Source: Methyloceanibacter methanicus (lineage in GTDB: Bacteria > Pseudomonadota > Alphaproteobacteria > Rhizobiales > Methyloligellaceae). Taken from it: a stretch of DNA of 64,000 bases. The notes below the pieces were generated by a model. That model made no database searches, was not told the origin of the DNA, and saw only the letters and a program-made list of their open reading frames with translations. Location of the stretch: contig NZ_LPWG01000002.1 of the NCBI RefSeq assembly GCF_001723285.1, positions 62,001 to 126,000 of the forward strand, given 5' to 3'. The translations under genes and the position numbers were made by a program. Numbering within the stretch: the stretch's first letter is position 1; each line of letters opens with the position of its first letter. Of the stretch, positions 37,352-46,869 are shown one piece after another.

Positions 37352-39316
37352 GTGCGCCGCGTGACGCCCCCGACCCCCGCAATAACCGCCCGCGCGATCG
37401 CGCTTTTCGAGGCTGCCCGTGAGCGGCCGGGCGCGCCCCAGCCCATTCCCGAACGTCTCTTCCTCATCGATGTGGAACGGCAGATCGCGACCCTGATCGA
37501 GAACGGCGCGGTCGTGGCATCGTGGCCCGTCTCGACGGCGCGCAACGGCATTGGCGGCGCGAACAACTCCCTCAAGACGCCGCCAGGCTGGCACCGCATC
37601 GATGCGAAGATCGGGACGGGCGCAGGCGCGGGCACGGTGTTTTCCTCGCGCGAGCCCACCGGCGAAGTCTGGCAGGGCGAGCCTTGCGAGGCCGATCTCA
37701 TTCTCACGCGCATTCTGACGCTGGACGGCCTCGAAGAGGGCGTCAATCGGGGACCGGGCTGCGACTCGCGAGAGCGCTACATCTATATCCACGGCTCGAA
37801 TCACGAGGTGCTGATCGGACGGCCCGTGTCGTGCGGCTGCGTTCGCATGTCCAACGCCGACGTGACGGCGCTGTTCGACCGGGCCCGCGAGGGGGACTTC
37901 GTCCTGATCGTGCCCTCCGAGACGCGCGCGATCCCGGACCTTGCGTCGGGACGCTTTCACTATGCGGGCCTTGGCGGCTCGGGCATGAGCGCCATCGCCC
38001 AGTTCCAGGCCATGAAGGGCGGACGCGTCAGCGGCAGCGACCGGGCCTTCGACCAGGGCGAGCGAGCGGCCGTGCGGGCCCGGTTCGAAGCGCTTGGAAT
38101 CTCCGTGTTCCCGCAGGACGGCAGCGGGGTCGGCGAGGACTGCGCCGCTCTCGTCGTGTCCACAGCGGTGGAAGAAACGGTGCCCGACTTCGCCACGGCC
38201 CAAGCGCGCGGGGTGCCGGTTGTACATCGCTCCGAGATGCTGGCCCATTTCGTCGGCACCTACCGGTCGATCGCGGTGACGGGCACGAGCGGGAAGTCGA
38301 CCGTCACCGGCATGATTTTCGAGATCCTGCGCGGTATCGGCGCCGATCCCTCCGTAATCACGGGCGGGGACCTGCCCGCGCTGCAGGCACAAGGGCTGAT
38401 CGGCAACGCCTATGCGGGCGAGTCCGACCTGCTCGTGGTGGAAGCGGACGAAAGCGACGGCTCCCTGGTGCGCTACGCGCCCTCTATCGGCGTCGTGCTC
38501 AATCTCCAGCGCGACCACAAGGAGATGGACGAGGTCGCCGCCATGTTCGCCACGCTGCGAGCGCGGACGCGCGAATCGCTGGTCGTCGGCGATGATGCGA
38601 ATCTCGATGCGTTCGCGGGCGGCGCCATCCGCTTCGGTCTCAGCGAACGTGCCGATGTTCGCGCGACGGACGTGCAACACCATCCGAACGGTGCGAGGTT
38701 CCGCGTCGAAGGCGTCGGGTTCGAGATTCCCGTCCCGGGCCTCCACAACGTGACCAACGCGCTGGCAGCGATCGCCGCGTGCCGGGCCGCCGGTTTCCCG
38801 CTGGAGAGCATGGCTGCGCCACTCGCCGGATTCTCCGGCATCGGACGGCGGTTCCAGACCGTCGGCCGCGCCCGGGGCATCGAGGTCGTGGACGACTTCG
38901 CGCACAATGCGGAGAAGATCGCCGCGGCGATCCGAACGGCAAAGCTGCGGGGGCAGCGTGTGCTGGCGATCTACCAGCCGCACGGCTACGGCCCGACACG
39001 CTTCCTCTGGCAGGATTTCGTGCGGACGTTCTCGAGCGAGCTCTCCGCGCAGGACCGTCTGCTCATGCTTGAAGTCTTCTACGCGGGCGGCACGGCCACG
39101 CGGGATTTCTCCGCCGCCGATATCGTGCGCGAGATTGCCACGAAGGGCACCAACGCCTCCTTCGCGCCGTCGCGGGAATGGCTTATCGCCAGAATCGCAG
39201 ACGAAGCGCGTGAGGGTGATGTGGTGCTGGTCATGGGTGCGCGCGACCCGTCGCTCACGGGCTTTGCGCGCGACATTCTCGGCGCGCTCGAGGGCGGCGC
39301 AGCACGGCGCGCCTAG
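37352..39316 (+). CDS. Fusion of YkuD L,D-transpeptidase domain and Mur ligase (MurC/Mpl-like)
   Basis: 654 residues from a GTG at 37352 (a second GTG at 37361 is possible). Residues about 35-180 form a YkuD domain with IYIHGSNHEV (His147) and the catalytic motif SCGCVRMSN (Cys163). Residues about 200-645 form a Mur ligase. Its N-terminal part is HYAGLGGSGMSAIAQFQAMK, the P-loop VTGTSGKSTVTGMIFE (Lys315), then VVEADESDGSL and DDFAHNAEKIAAAI. No signal peptide is visible, so both domains should be cytosolic. The ligase resembles MurC and Mpl, which add Ala or recycled tripeptide to UDP-MurNAc. The transpeptidase could edit the donor or product peptide; that is inference. Confidence 0.85.
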   Translation: MRRVTPPTPAITARAIALFEAARERPGAPQPIPERLFLIDVERQIATLIENGAVVASWPVSTARNGIGGANNSLKTPPGWHRIDAKIGTGAGAGTVFSSREPTGEVWQGEPCEADLILTRILTLDGLEEGVNRGPGCDSRERYIYIHGSNHEVLIGRPVSCGCVRMSNADVTALFDRAREGDFVLIVPSETRAIPDLASGRFHYAGLGGSGMSAIAQFQAMKGGRVSGSDRAFDQGERAAVRARFEALGISVFPQDGSGVGEDCAALVVSTAVEETVPDFATAQARGVPVVHRSEMLAHFVGTYRSIAVTGTSGKSTVTGMIFEILRGIGADPSVITGGDLPALQAQGLIGNAYAGESDLLVVEADESDGSLVRYAPSIGVVLNLQRDHKEMDEVAAMFATLRARTRESLVVGDDANLDAFAGGAIRFGLSERADVRATDVQHHPNGARFRVEGVGFEIPVPGLHNVTNALAAIAACRAAGFPLESMAAPLAGFSGIGRRFQTVGRARGIEVVDDFAHNAEKIAAAIRTAKLRGQRVLAIYQPHGYGPTRFLWQDFVRTFSSELSAQDRLLMLEVFYAGGTATRDFSAADIVREIATKGTNASFAPSREWLIARIADEAREGDVVLVMGARDPSLTGFARDILGALEGGAARRA

Positions 39317-39325
39317 CCCGGCCGG

Positions 39326-42300
39326 CTAGTTGCCGAGAATCCCTGAGATGAAGTCGTCGACGCTATTGGCGGAGCGGCGGCGGCGCGGACGGGGCTCCGA
39401 GTAGCGCGGCGCGGGACTCGTCTCCGCAACGTCCGCCGAATACGGCACATTGAAGTACGCGGGGTTCTTGAAGAGTTTCGCCGCCATCTGGTTGTCAATG
39501 CCGTAGACGTCGCCGAATTCCTGAATCGACCCATAGCTGTCGGCAACGGCCGTATTGTAGGTGAGGTGGACCGGAATATTGCGGTTGAGCGCGATGACCT
39601 TGGTCTGGCCTTGCGCCCGCGCGAGCACGTCCTGGACCGTCCCCATGGACCAGCCCTTGTCCTCGCCGAGCAGCAAGGCGGCAAAGCGTGCCGGCTGATT
39701 GACGCGGATGCAGCCGTGACTCAGTGTCCGCGTCTGGCGCGAGAACAGCTCCTTCTGGGTCGTGTCGTGCATGTAGATGGCGTGACTGTTGGGGAAATTG
39801 AACTTGAACTGGCCCAGCACGTTGTGGGGCCCGGGATCCTGCGTGAACGTGTAGGTGTGAACGTTCGCGGTCTGCCAGTCCACCGCGTCGGCATCGACTG
39901 GCTTGCCCCCCTTGCTGACCGTGAGCCCATAGCGGCTCAACATCCTGTTTCTGGACTCTGGACCGCTGAACAGCCCGCCTGAGCGCCGGGGCCCTTTCAA
40001 TTTCGGAGCGATATCCTCTTTGACGATGGTCGGCGGAACCGTCCAATTGGGATTGAACACGATGTTCCGCATGGGCGCGGAGAAGAACGGCGTGGCGTAT
40101 TTGACCTGCCCGACGATCGATTTCTCCCGGTAGATTTCGCGGCCGCCCTTGAAGACCCGGAACTGGAACTCGGGAATGTTGTTCCAAACGTGGAAGCTAC
40201 CGAGATCCGACGGAAGCCAGCGCCAGCGCTCCATGTTGATGACGATGCGCTGGACGTTCCGGTCGTTGTCGGGATTGCGGCCAAGGCCCTGCGCCGTGTC
40301 GCGGGCATGCACGAGCGCGGCATGCAGCCGTTGGTATTGCTCCGATTGCGGATGAAGCGCGAGGAGCGCCTTGTCCGGCGTCTCGGACGCCGCCAGCCCG
40401 GTCAGCACGGTCTTCGGGTCGCGCGCCTTTGGATTGTAGTCGAACAGCTTGTGGGCTCGCGACGGAGTGAGCCGCCCGGTCTGGGCGTGGCGCGCGTATT
40501 TCAGAGCGGCGGCGGACAATGCGAGCTCGGCGTCCGCCCGCGCCTCGTCGGTTGCAAGGGCGGCGTTGGGGTCCGGCACCGCGTAAGCGCCGGCATCGAG
40601 CCCCCAATCGTCCGCGTCCTGGATCGTCGCGATGAGCACTTTGGCGCCGGACGTCAGGCCGTCCTCGGTGACCCAGAACGGTTCGTCGTCACGCTCGCCA
40701 TAGAGCGTCTTGAGGGCTTCCAAATCGGCGGCGGCGACCTTGGGCGCCGCGGGGCCCTCGAGCTTGGACCGGACCGACGCAATCACCGGGTCGACGGGCG
40801 GAGGCGGGGGCGGCCCAACATCGACCGCGTTGTCCGCCGGGGGCTCGTCTTCGGCGGCGGTACCGTCGTCCGGGACGAGCGCCGAGCCCGGACTGAGAGC
40901 GGCGACTTGGGTCTCCTCGACGTCAGGTTCTTCGCTGCCCGGCGGCGGCGACACATCCAGAACGACCGTCGCATTGTAGGCGCGTGGATCGGGCTTGGGC
41001 GCCGCTGCCGCAGGGGCATCGGCTGCGCGCGCGACGTCGGTCACATCCGCGGGCACCGCTGATTGAGCGGTGCTGCTCGGCGCCGAGGCCGGCGCGATCG
41101 AGGCCGTCGCCACAGGATCGGCTTCGGGCTCCGACACCACGTCGGACGCGGTCTTCGTGTCGGTCTCTGTGTCGGCTTCGGCTTTCGTCTCGGCTTCGGC
41201 CCCGTCCTTGACCCCAGATTCGTCCTTGGCGTCAACGCCGGTCTTGTTGGCCAGGCGGACCGCCTCCGGCTTCGGTTGCGGAGCGGGCGGTACTGGCCCG
41301 GCGTCGGCCGCCACTTCTGCGCTGTCGGCGTCAGCTTCAGCGCTTTCGGCCTCAGACGTGTCGGCGGCCTCCGTGGAGCCATCGGCTTCGGCCTTCGCCG
41401 CAAGCGCCGCCGCCGTGACCGCTGCAGCCGTGGCCGCGGCGGCCGTCCCGACGTCGGACGGGGAGGTCACGGCGATCTCGTCGGTCTTGTCCGCCAACGT
41501 CGCTTCGGCGGCATCGGACTCGTCCGACGCGGCTGCGGCGGACTTAGCATCCGCGGTTTTTTCGTCAGCTGTCTTCTCATCGGCGGTTTTGGCCCCGCCG
41601 GCGTCGCTTACGTCCGTCGCGGCCTCTTTGTCTGCGTCCTTGTTGTCAGCGCTCTCGCCGGTGCCCGCATCGGCCGCCTTGGTCTCGGTCGGCTCAGTCT
41701 CATTAGACTTTGCATCACCAGAACTGGCATCGCCAGAATTGGCATCGCTCGTCTCGGTCGCTTTTGCGTCGTCGCCGGTCGTTGCGTCGTCGCCCGTTTC
41801 GGCGTCAGCGGTCTTGGTCTCGCTCGCCTTGACATCACCAGACTTGGCATCGTCGGCTCTAGTGTCGGCGTTCGGCGCGGCATCCGAAGCCGCCGCCGTA
41901 TCGGCCCCATCGGTCGCGCTCGCGGTTTCGTCCGGCTTTGAATCCGACGAAGCCGTCTTGCTGTCGCCATCCGTCTCGGTGTCAGCTTCTGAATCGGCCG
42001 TCTTGGACCCGGACGACGTCTTGGATTCAGACGACGGCTCGGAGTCCATGTCCGCCACGGACTGGGACTCATCTTCGGAGTCAGCCGCGAGCTCCGTCTT
42101 GGACTCGGCTTTGGGATCCGCCTCGCCTGCGACCTCAGTCTCCGTTTCGGCCCGTGCCGTGCCGGTGTCCGCCGCCGAGGCAACTTCGTCGGCCGAAGAC
42201 GCATCGTCCTGCGCGTCGGCTGTCTTGGTATCGGCCAGTTCGGAATCGGGTGTTTCGGAGTCCGCCGTCTCGGTATCGGCCGTCTCGGTCTCCGCGGATT

Positions 42301-42784
42301 TGGTGTCTTGAGATGCCGTCTCTGCCGTGTCGGACTCGTCCGTCTTCGCCTCGTCAGCCTTGGACTCGTCAGCCTTGGACTCGTCAGCCTTGGACTCGTC
42401 AGCCTTGGCCTCATCAGCGTTCGCCTCGGCGGCCACGGACGGCGCCGGGTCCTCGTCCTTCGCCGCCGTGCGCCTGGGCGCCGGCAAGGCCAAGGCAACG
42501 CTTGCGGCCGACGTGGTGCCAACCCCGAGAACGGCATCGCTGTTCTTGGCGACCTCCGGCGAGACGGCCTTGGCGGAGACGGTCGCGAATACGCGATCCG
42601 GATTGCGGCTCGGTTGCACGGGCCGGGGCGCGCGATAGCGCTTGCGCTTAACTGCCGGCTTGCCGCCGAAAAGACCGGGCACGCGGAATTCGGCCGTCGC
42701 CTTGGACGGGGCCAAACCGGCGCCAGCCCCAAAAACCAAGAACGCCAGCGCCGTCAGCCCGACAATGGCGAATCGTCCACTCAT
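39326..42784 (-). CDS. YcbB/LdtD-like L,D-transpeptidase with very long acidic low-complexity region
   Basis: About 1152 residues from the ATG at 42784. The N-terminus FAIVGLTALAFLVFGAGAG is a signal peptide or membrane anchor. Residues about 100-600 are almost entirely Ala, Asp, Glu, Ser, Thr and Lys (KADES and TADSE-like repeats), probably an extended periplasmic linker. The scaffold and YkuD domains follow, with INMERWRWLP, the lid region, FPNSHAIYMHDT, and the active site LSHGCIRVNQPARFA (about Cys1025). LdtD-type enzymes make 3-3 crosslinks in peptidoglycan. The linker makes it about twice normal length. It converges on the YkuD-Mur ligase gene, 9 bases apart. Confidence 0.88.
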   Translation of the reverse strand: MSGRFAIVGLTALAFLVFGAGAGLAPSKATAEFRVPGLFGGKPAVKRKRYRAPRPVQPSRNPDRVFATVSAKAVSPEVAKNSDAVLGVGTTSAASVALALPAPRRTAAKDEDPAPSVAAEANADEAKADESKADESKADESKADEAKTDESDTAETASQDTKSAETETADTETADSETPDSELADTKTADAQDDASSADEVASAADTGTARAETETEVAGEADPKAESKTELAADSEDESQSVADMDSEPSSESKTSSGSKTADSEADTETDGDSKTASSDSKPDETASATDGADTAAASDAAPNADTRADDAKSGDVKASETKTADAETGDDATTGDDAKATETSDANSGDASSGDAKSNETEPTETKAADAGTGESADNKDADKEAATDVSDAGGAKTADEKTADEKTADAKSAAAASDESDAAEATLADKTDEIAVTSPSDVGTAAAATAAAVTAAALAAKAEADGSTEAADTSEAESAEADADSAEVAADAGPVPPAPQPKPEAVRLANKTGVDAKDESGVKDGAEAETKAEADTETDTKTASDVVSEPEADPVATASIAPASAPSSTAQSAVPADVTDVARAADAPAAAAPKPDPRAYNATVVLDVSPPPGSEEPDVEETQVAALSPGSALVPDDGTAAEDEPPADNAVDVGPPPPPPVDPVIASVRSKLEGPAAPKVAAADLEALKTLYGERDDEPFWVTEDGLTSGAKVLIATIQDADDWGLDAGAYAVPDPNAALATDEARADAELALSAAALKYARHAQTGRLTPSRAHKLFDYNPKARDPKTVLTGLAASETPDKALLALHPQSEQYQRLHAALVHARDTAQGLGRNPDNDRNVQRIVINMERWRWLPSDLGSFHVWNNIPEFQFRVFKGGREIYREKSIVGQVKYATPFFSAPMRNIVFNPNWTVPPTIVKEDIAPKLKGPRRSGGLFSGPESRNRMLSRYGLTVSKGGKPVDADAVDWQTANVHTYTFTQDPGPHNVLGQFKFNFPNSHAIYMHDTTQKELFSRQTRTLSHGCIRVNQPARFAALLLGEDKGWSMGTVQDVLARAQGQTKVIALNRNIPVHLTYNTAVADSYGSIQEFGDVYGIDNQMAAKLFKNPAYFNVPYSADVAETSPAPRYSEPRPRRRRSANSVDDFISGILGN
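42346..42421. repeat. 15-bp tandem repeat coding KADES units
   Basis: About four to five direct copies of GGACTCGTCAGCCTT (plus strand), with one or two changes in the outer copies. On the minus strand they code for Lys-Ala-Asp-Glu-Ser in the L,D-transpeptidase linker. This is a likely site of copy-number change by slippage. Confidence 0.8.
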
Positions 42785-43241
42785 TCGTCGCCCCTCAAAC
42801 CCGCCGCACATCATCCCTTGGTGTAGACTTTCCCATCGTGATTTTGGAGAGGATCGCGCAAGAGCCTAAACATAATGGCAAAACAGGGCAGTTCCTTGGC
42901 CTCGGGAAACACAACCCATCACAAGGACGCCAGCGTCGCATCTTTTTGACGGTTTCGCGACCATGATTGTGGCTGCTCCGATAGTCGAGCTAAGGACTTC
43001 ACGGCCAACCTGCCTGAAAAATGGGCATCTGCGCCGATTTGACCCGGTCTTTCTGCCGGCCTTGATTTGATCGATGCAGGCCTTGATGCAATAATTCCGG
43101 CTATCACAGCACTTCTGACGTCTTGAGAGCGCTGCCGCCGCGGCGCGCTGAGCCTAGAAAAGTCGGCCCCATTCTTGCTTACATCTTGGACCAGGCGCTG
43201 TCGTCAGACTGAAACCTTCATTCCAACTGAGGCGATAACAC
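42785..43241. other. 457-bp intergenic region before asnO
   Basis: Divergent spacer, less G+C-rich than the rest of the window. I find no gene in it. It holds a promoter candidate for asnO (listed separately) and short repeats of TTGAT around 43062-43087. Being upstream of both a cell-wall enzyme and an osmolyte operon, it is a plausible target for osmotic control. Confidence 0.6.
43067..43095 (+). promoter_or_regulatory. Candidate promoter of the NAGGN operon
   Basis: TTGATC at 43067-43072, a 17-base spacer and AATAAT at 43090-43095, about 146 bases before the asnO ATG. The match is moderate and the sigma factor is uncertain. Confidence 0.35.
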
Positions 43242-45017
43242 ATGTGCGGATTGTGCGGCGAGATCACGTTTGACGGCTCGCCCGCGTCGGTCGAAGCCAT
43301 GGACGCCATGACCTGCTCGATGGTTCCGCGGGGGCCCGACGGGGGCGGAATCGTGTCCCGCGGCACGTTCGCCTTCGGCCATCGGCGCCTCAAGATCATC
43401 GATCTGTCGGAGCGCGGCCAGCAGCCCATGGTCGATTCCGAACTCGGTCTCACGCTCGTCTTCAATGGCTGCATCTACAATCACAAGGATCTGCGGACCG
43501 AGCTCGAAGCACAGGGCTACCGGTTCTTTTCGACAAGCGACACGGAAGTCGTCCTAAAAGCCTGGCACGCCTGGGGTCCCGAGGCGCCGAAGCGCTTCAA
43601 CGGCATGTTCGCCTTCGTGGTCTACGAGCGCGACACGGGCCGCGTGGCCATGGGCCGCGACCGGCTCGGCATCAAGCCGCTCTACTACACGCTGAACGAC
43701 AAGCGCCTCCGTTTCGCGTCGACGCTTCCTGCGCTCGTCGCCGCGGGCGACGTGGACACGGCCCTCGATCCGGTGGGCCTCGCCCACTACATGACGTTTC
43801 ATGCGGTCGTACCGCCGCCGCACACGATCCTGCGCGGGGTGCGCAAGCTGCCGCCCGCGACGCTGCGTCTGATCGAGCCCGACGGCAGCTTCAAGGACAT
43901 CCAATACTGGGACCTCCGGTTCGAGCGCTCGGCCGAGGATCTGGCGATCAGCCATGCCGAATGGAAGGATCGCGTCGGTGCAGCGCTGCGCCGGGCGGTC
44001 GACAGGCGGATGATCGCCGACGTTCCGGTGGGCGTGCTGCTTTCGGGCGGCGTCGATTCCAGCCTGATCGTGGGCCTTTTGGCCGAGGCCGGCCAGCAGC
44101 ACCTCAAGACCTTCTCGATCGGCTTCGAAGCCGCGCATGGCGAAGCGGGCGACGAGTTTCAATATTCGGACATCATCGCAGAGCATTTCGGCACCGACCA
44201 CACCAAGATCATGATCCCGACGGAGCACATGCTCGAGGCCCTGCCGGACACGATCGGTGCCATGTCCGAGCCCATGGTGTCCTACGATAATGTGGGCTTT
44301 TACCTTCTCTCCCGCGAAGTGGCGAAGCATGTGAAGGTCGTGCAGAGCGGCCAAGGCGCCGACGAGGTGTTCGCCGGCTACCACTGGTATCCGAAGCTTG
44401 CCACCTCGAACGACGTGCTGACCGATTACAGGGCGCTGTTCTTCGACCGGGGACGCGAAAAGCTCGCCACCCATCTCAGCGAGGTCTGGATGGCCGAGGA
44501 GGACGAGCCGGCGCGCCTGGTCGAAGCCCACCTCATGAAAGAGGGCGCCGAAACGCCGCTGGACCGCGCCTTGCGCATCGATACCACGGTGATGCTCGTC
44601 GACGATCCGGTGAAGCGCGTCGACAACATGACGATGGCCTGGGGGCTCGAGGCCCGGGTGCCGTTCCTGGATCATGAGCTCGTGGAACTTGCCGCGCGCG
44701 TGCCGCCGGAAATGAAGCTCAAGGACGAAGGCAAGGGCGTGCTCAAAGATGTGGCGCGGGATGTCATTCCCTCGTCGGTGATCGACCGGCCGAAGGGGTA
44801 TTTCCCCGTGCCGGCGCTGAAATATATCGACGGCCCCGTGCTGGACATGACGCGCGACGCGCTGTCCTCCCGGGCGCAAAACGAGCGGGGCCTGTTCCGG
44901 TCCGAATATCTCGGCCGTCTGTTTGCCGACCCGAAAGCGCACATTACCCCCTTACGCGGATCGGAACTTTGGCAGTGTGCGTTGTTGGAGCTCTGGCTTC
45001 AGACCCACAACCTCTAG
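43242..45017 (+). CDS. asnO: N-acetylglutaminylglutamine amidotransferase (asparagine-synthase-like)
   Basis: 591 residues. The class II glutaminase domain starts MCGLCGEITFDG (nucleophile Cys2) and has RGPDGGG and LVFNGCIYNHKDLR. The synthetase domain has the PP-loop LLSGGVDSSLIVGLLAEAG and QGADEVFAGYHWYP. This group amidates the C-terminus of N-acetylglutaminylglutamine, giving the osmoprotectant NAGGN. The ngg gene and an M42 peptidase directly downstream make the assignment firm against ordinary asparagine synthase. Confidence 0.92.
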   Translation: MCGLCGEITFDGSPASVEAMDAMTCSMVPRGPDGGGIVSRGTFAFGHRRLKIIDLSERGQQPMVDSELGLTLVFNGCIYNHKDLRTELEAQGYRFFSTSDTEVVLKAWHAWGPEAPKRFNGMFAFVVYERDTGRVAMGRDRLGIKPLYYTLNDKRLRFASTLPALVAAGDVDTALDPVGLAHYMTFHAVVPPPHTILRGVRKLPPATLRLIEPDGSFKDIQYWDLRFERSAEDLAISHAEWKDRVGAALRRAVDRRMIADVPVGVLLSGGVDSSLIVGLLAEAGQQHLKTFSIGFEAAHGEAGDEFQYSDIIAEHFGTDHTKIMIPTEHMLEALPDTIGAMSEPMVSYDNVGFYLLSREVAKHVKVVQSGQGADEVFAGYHWYPKLATSNDVLTDYRALFFDRGREKLATHLSEVWMAEEDEPARLVEAHLMKEGAETPLDRALRIDTTVMLVDDPVKRVDNMTMAWGLEARVPFLDHELVELAARVPPEMKLKDEGKGVLKDVARDVIPSSVIDRPKGYFPVPALKYIDGPVLDMTRDALSSRAQNERGLFRSEYLGRLFADPKAHITPLRGSELWQCALLELWLQTHNL

Positions 45018-45025
45018 GCACCGGC

Positions 45026-46789
45026 ATGAGTACGGAAAAGAACAGCCCCGAAAGCGCTAGTCAGGACAGCGCTCCGCGCGGCACGACGCCGCGCGCGAAC
45101 CTGTCTCCGAAAGGTGCGCTCCAGAGCGACGTTGCGTTCGATTGCGGCTGGGGACGGCTCTTGTTTGGCCAGACGTTCACGAAAGCATCGGACGTGGCCA
45201 ATTGCCTGCGCGCGGAGGGACCGGGGCGGCGCGATATCGCGTTTTACATTCTCGATCCCCATGTGGTGCTGGCCGCGGCGCCCCAGGAACTGTTCTTGGA
45301 CCCGTCTCATACCTATCGGCTCGATCTCAAGAAGTACCAGCCCGCGCGACCGCGCCGCACCGCTTTCATAATCAGGCGGCTGAACTCGCTCCAGGACGCC
45401 GAAGAGATCAATCGCATCTATGCGGCGCGTCGCATGGTGACGATTGCACCGAACTTCTTCTGGGAGCATCGCGACAGCGAGGCCATCACCTATCTCGTGG
45501 CCGTGGACGATCAGACCAAGGCGATCGTCGGCACCGTCACGGGCGTGCATCACAACGCAGCCTTCGGCGACATCGAGAACGGCTCCTCGCTTTGGTGCCT
45601 CGCCGTGGACACCCAGTCCACGCTGCCCGGCATCGGCGAGGCGCTCGTGCGTGCTCTGGCGGAGCACTTCAAGGACCGTGGCTGCGCCTATATGGACCTG
45701 TCGGTCCTGCACGACAACAAGATGGCGATCGCGCTCTACGAGAAGCTGGGGTTCATCCGCTGGGCCACCTTTACGGTCAAGCGCAAGAACGTCATCAACG
45801 AGCAGCTCTTTACCGAAAGCTCCGACGAATACGACGCGCTCAATCCTTACGCTCGCATCATCGTGGACGAAGCGCATCGGCGCGGCATCGGAGTCGAGAT
45901 CATCGACGCCGAAGGTGGATTCTTCCGGCTGACCCATGGGGGACGCTCTGTGGCCTGCCGCGAGAGCTTGACCGCGCTGACCACCGCCATCGCCATGAGC
46001 ATCTGTGACGACAAGCGGGTCACGCGGCGCATCGTCAGGGCCGCAGGCGTGCGCGTGCCGGAGCAGATCACGGTGGACGACGACGACACCGCACGGGCCT
46101 TCCTGGGGCACTACGGGTCGGTCGTGGTGAAACCCGCCCGTGGCGAGCAGGGAAAAGGCATCGCGGTCGGCCTGACGAACTGGGACGATACGAAGGCGGC
46201 CATCGACTATGCGAAGACGCTGTGCAACGAGGTCGTCCTGGAGGAGTTCGTCGCGGGCGTGGACCTTCGGATCATCGTCATCAACTACCGCGTGGTCGCG
46301 GCGGCGATCCGCAAGCCGGCGACGATTATCGGCAACGGCAAATCGACCGTGCGCGAGCTCATCGAGCGTCAGACGCGCCGGCGGCTGGCGGCAACGGGTG
46401 GAGAGTCCGCCATTCCCATGGACGCGGAGACCGAACGCTGCCTCGCCGCGGCCGGCTACACCTACGACGACGTTCCCGAGGTCGATGCCTCGATCGCGGT
46501 GCGCAAGACCGCCAACCTGCACACGGGCGGCACGATCCACGACGTGACCGGGATTCTCCACCGGACGCTGATCGAGGCGGCTGTGTCGGCGGCGCGGGCT
46601 ATCGAAATTCCGGTGACCGGTATCGATTTCATGGTGAAAACGCCCACGGAGCCGGATTACTGGTTCATCGAGGCCAACGAACGCCCGGGCCTCGCCAATC
46701 ACGAGCCGCAGCCGACCGCGGCCCGTTTCGTCGACCTTCTCTTCCCCCAGACCGTACCGGCGACGGTGCGCAAAGCGCTTCAAATGTAA
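45026..46789 (+). CDS. ngg: N-acetylglutaminylglutamine synthetase (GNAT plus ATP-grasp)
   Basis: 587 residues from the ATG at 45026. Residues about 110-270 are a GNAT acetyltransferase (GIGEALVRALAEHFKDRG, then ALYEKLGFIRW). Residues about 300-585 are an ATP-grasp ligase with VVKPARGEQGKGIAVGL, FVAGVDLRIIVINYRVVAAA and FIEANERPGLANHEPQP. The two halves acetylate Gln and join it to a second Gln. It follows asnO by 8 bases. Confidence 0.93.
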   Translation: MSTEKNSPESASQDSAPRGTTPRANLSPKGALQSDVAFDCGWGRLLFGQTFTKASDVANCLRAEGPGRRDIAFYILDPHVVLAAAPQELFLDPSHTYRLDLKKYQPARPRRTAFIIRRLNSLQDAEEINRIYAARRMVTIAPNFFWEHRDSEAITYLVAVDDQTKAIVGTVTGVHHNAAFGDIENGSSLWCLAVDTQSTLPGIGEALVRALAEHFKDRGCAYMDLSVLHDNKMAIALYEKLGFIRWATFTVKRKNVINEQLFTESSDEYDALNPYARIIVDEAHRRGIGVEIIDAEGGFFRLTHGGRSVACRESLTALTTAIAMSICDDKRVTRRIVRAAGVRVPEQITVDDDDTARAFLGHYGSVVVKPARGEQGKGIAVGLTNWDDTKAAIDYAKTLCNEVVLEEFVAGVDLRIIVINYRVVAAAIRKPATIIGNGKSTVRELIERQTRRRLAATGGESAIPMDAETERCLAAAGYTYDDVPEVDASIAVRKTANLHTGGTIHDVTGILHRTLIEAAVSAARAIEIPVTGIDFMVKTPTEPDYWFIEANERPGLANHEPQPTAARFVDLLFPQTVPATVRKALQM

Positions 46790-46869
46790 GCGACCTCGTA
46801 CTAAACCGATAACCAATCCATAAGGGGCGCCCCGCCACGGCAAGCGCTCCAAGCAACGGGGCTTGCGTG

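Noticed and set aside
41070-42311. A long plus-strand open frame rich in Ser, Ala and Val across the L,D-transpeptidase linker
   Set aside because: It is the antisense reading of the repetitive acidic linker. It has no family motif or ribosome-binding site, while the minus strand reads a continuous L,D-transpeptidase.
42346-42421. CRISPR-like array
   Set aside because: The 15-base units are contiguous with no unique spacers and lie in frame inside a coding sequence.
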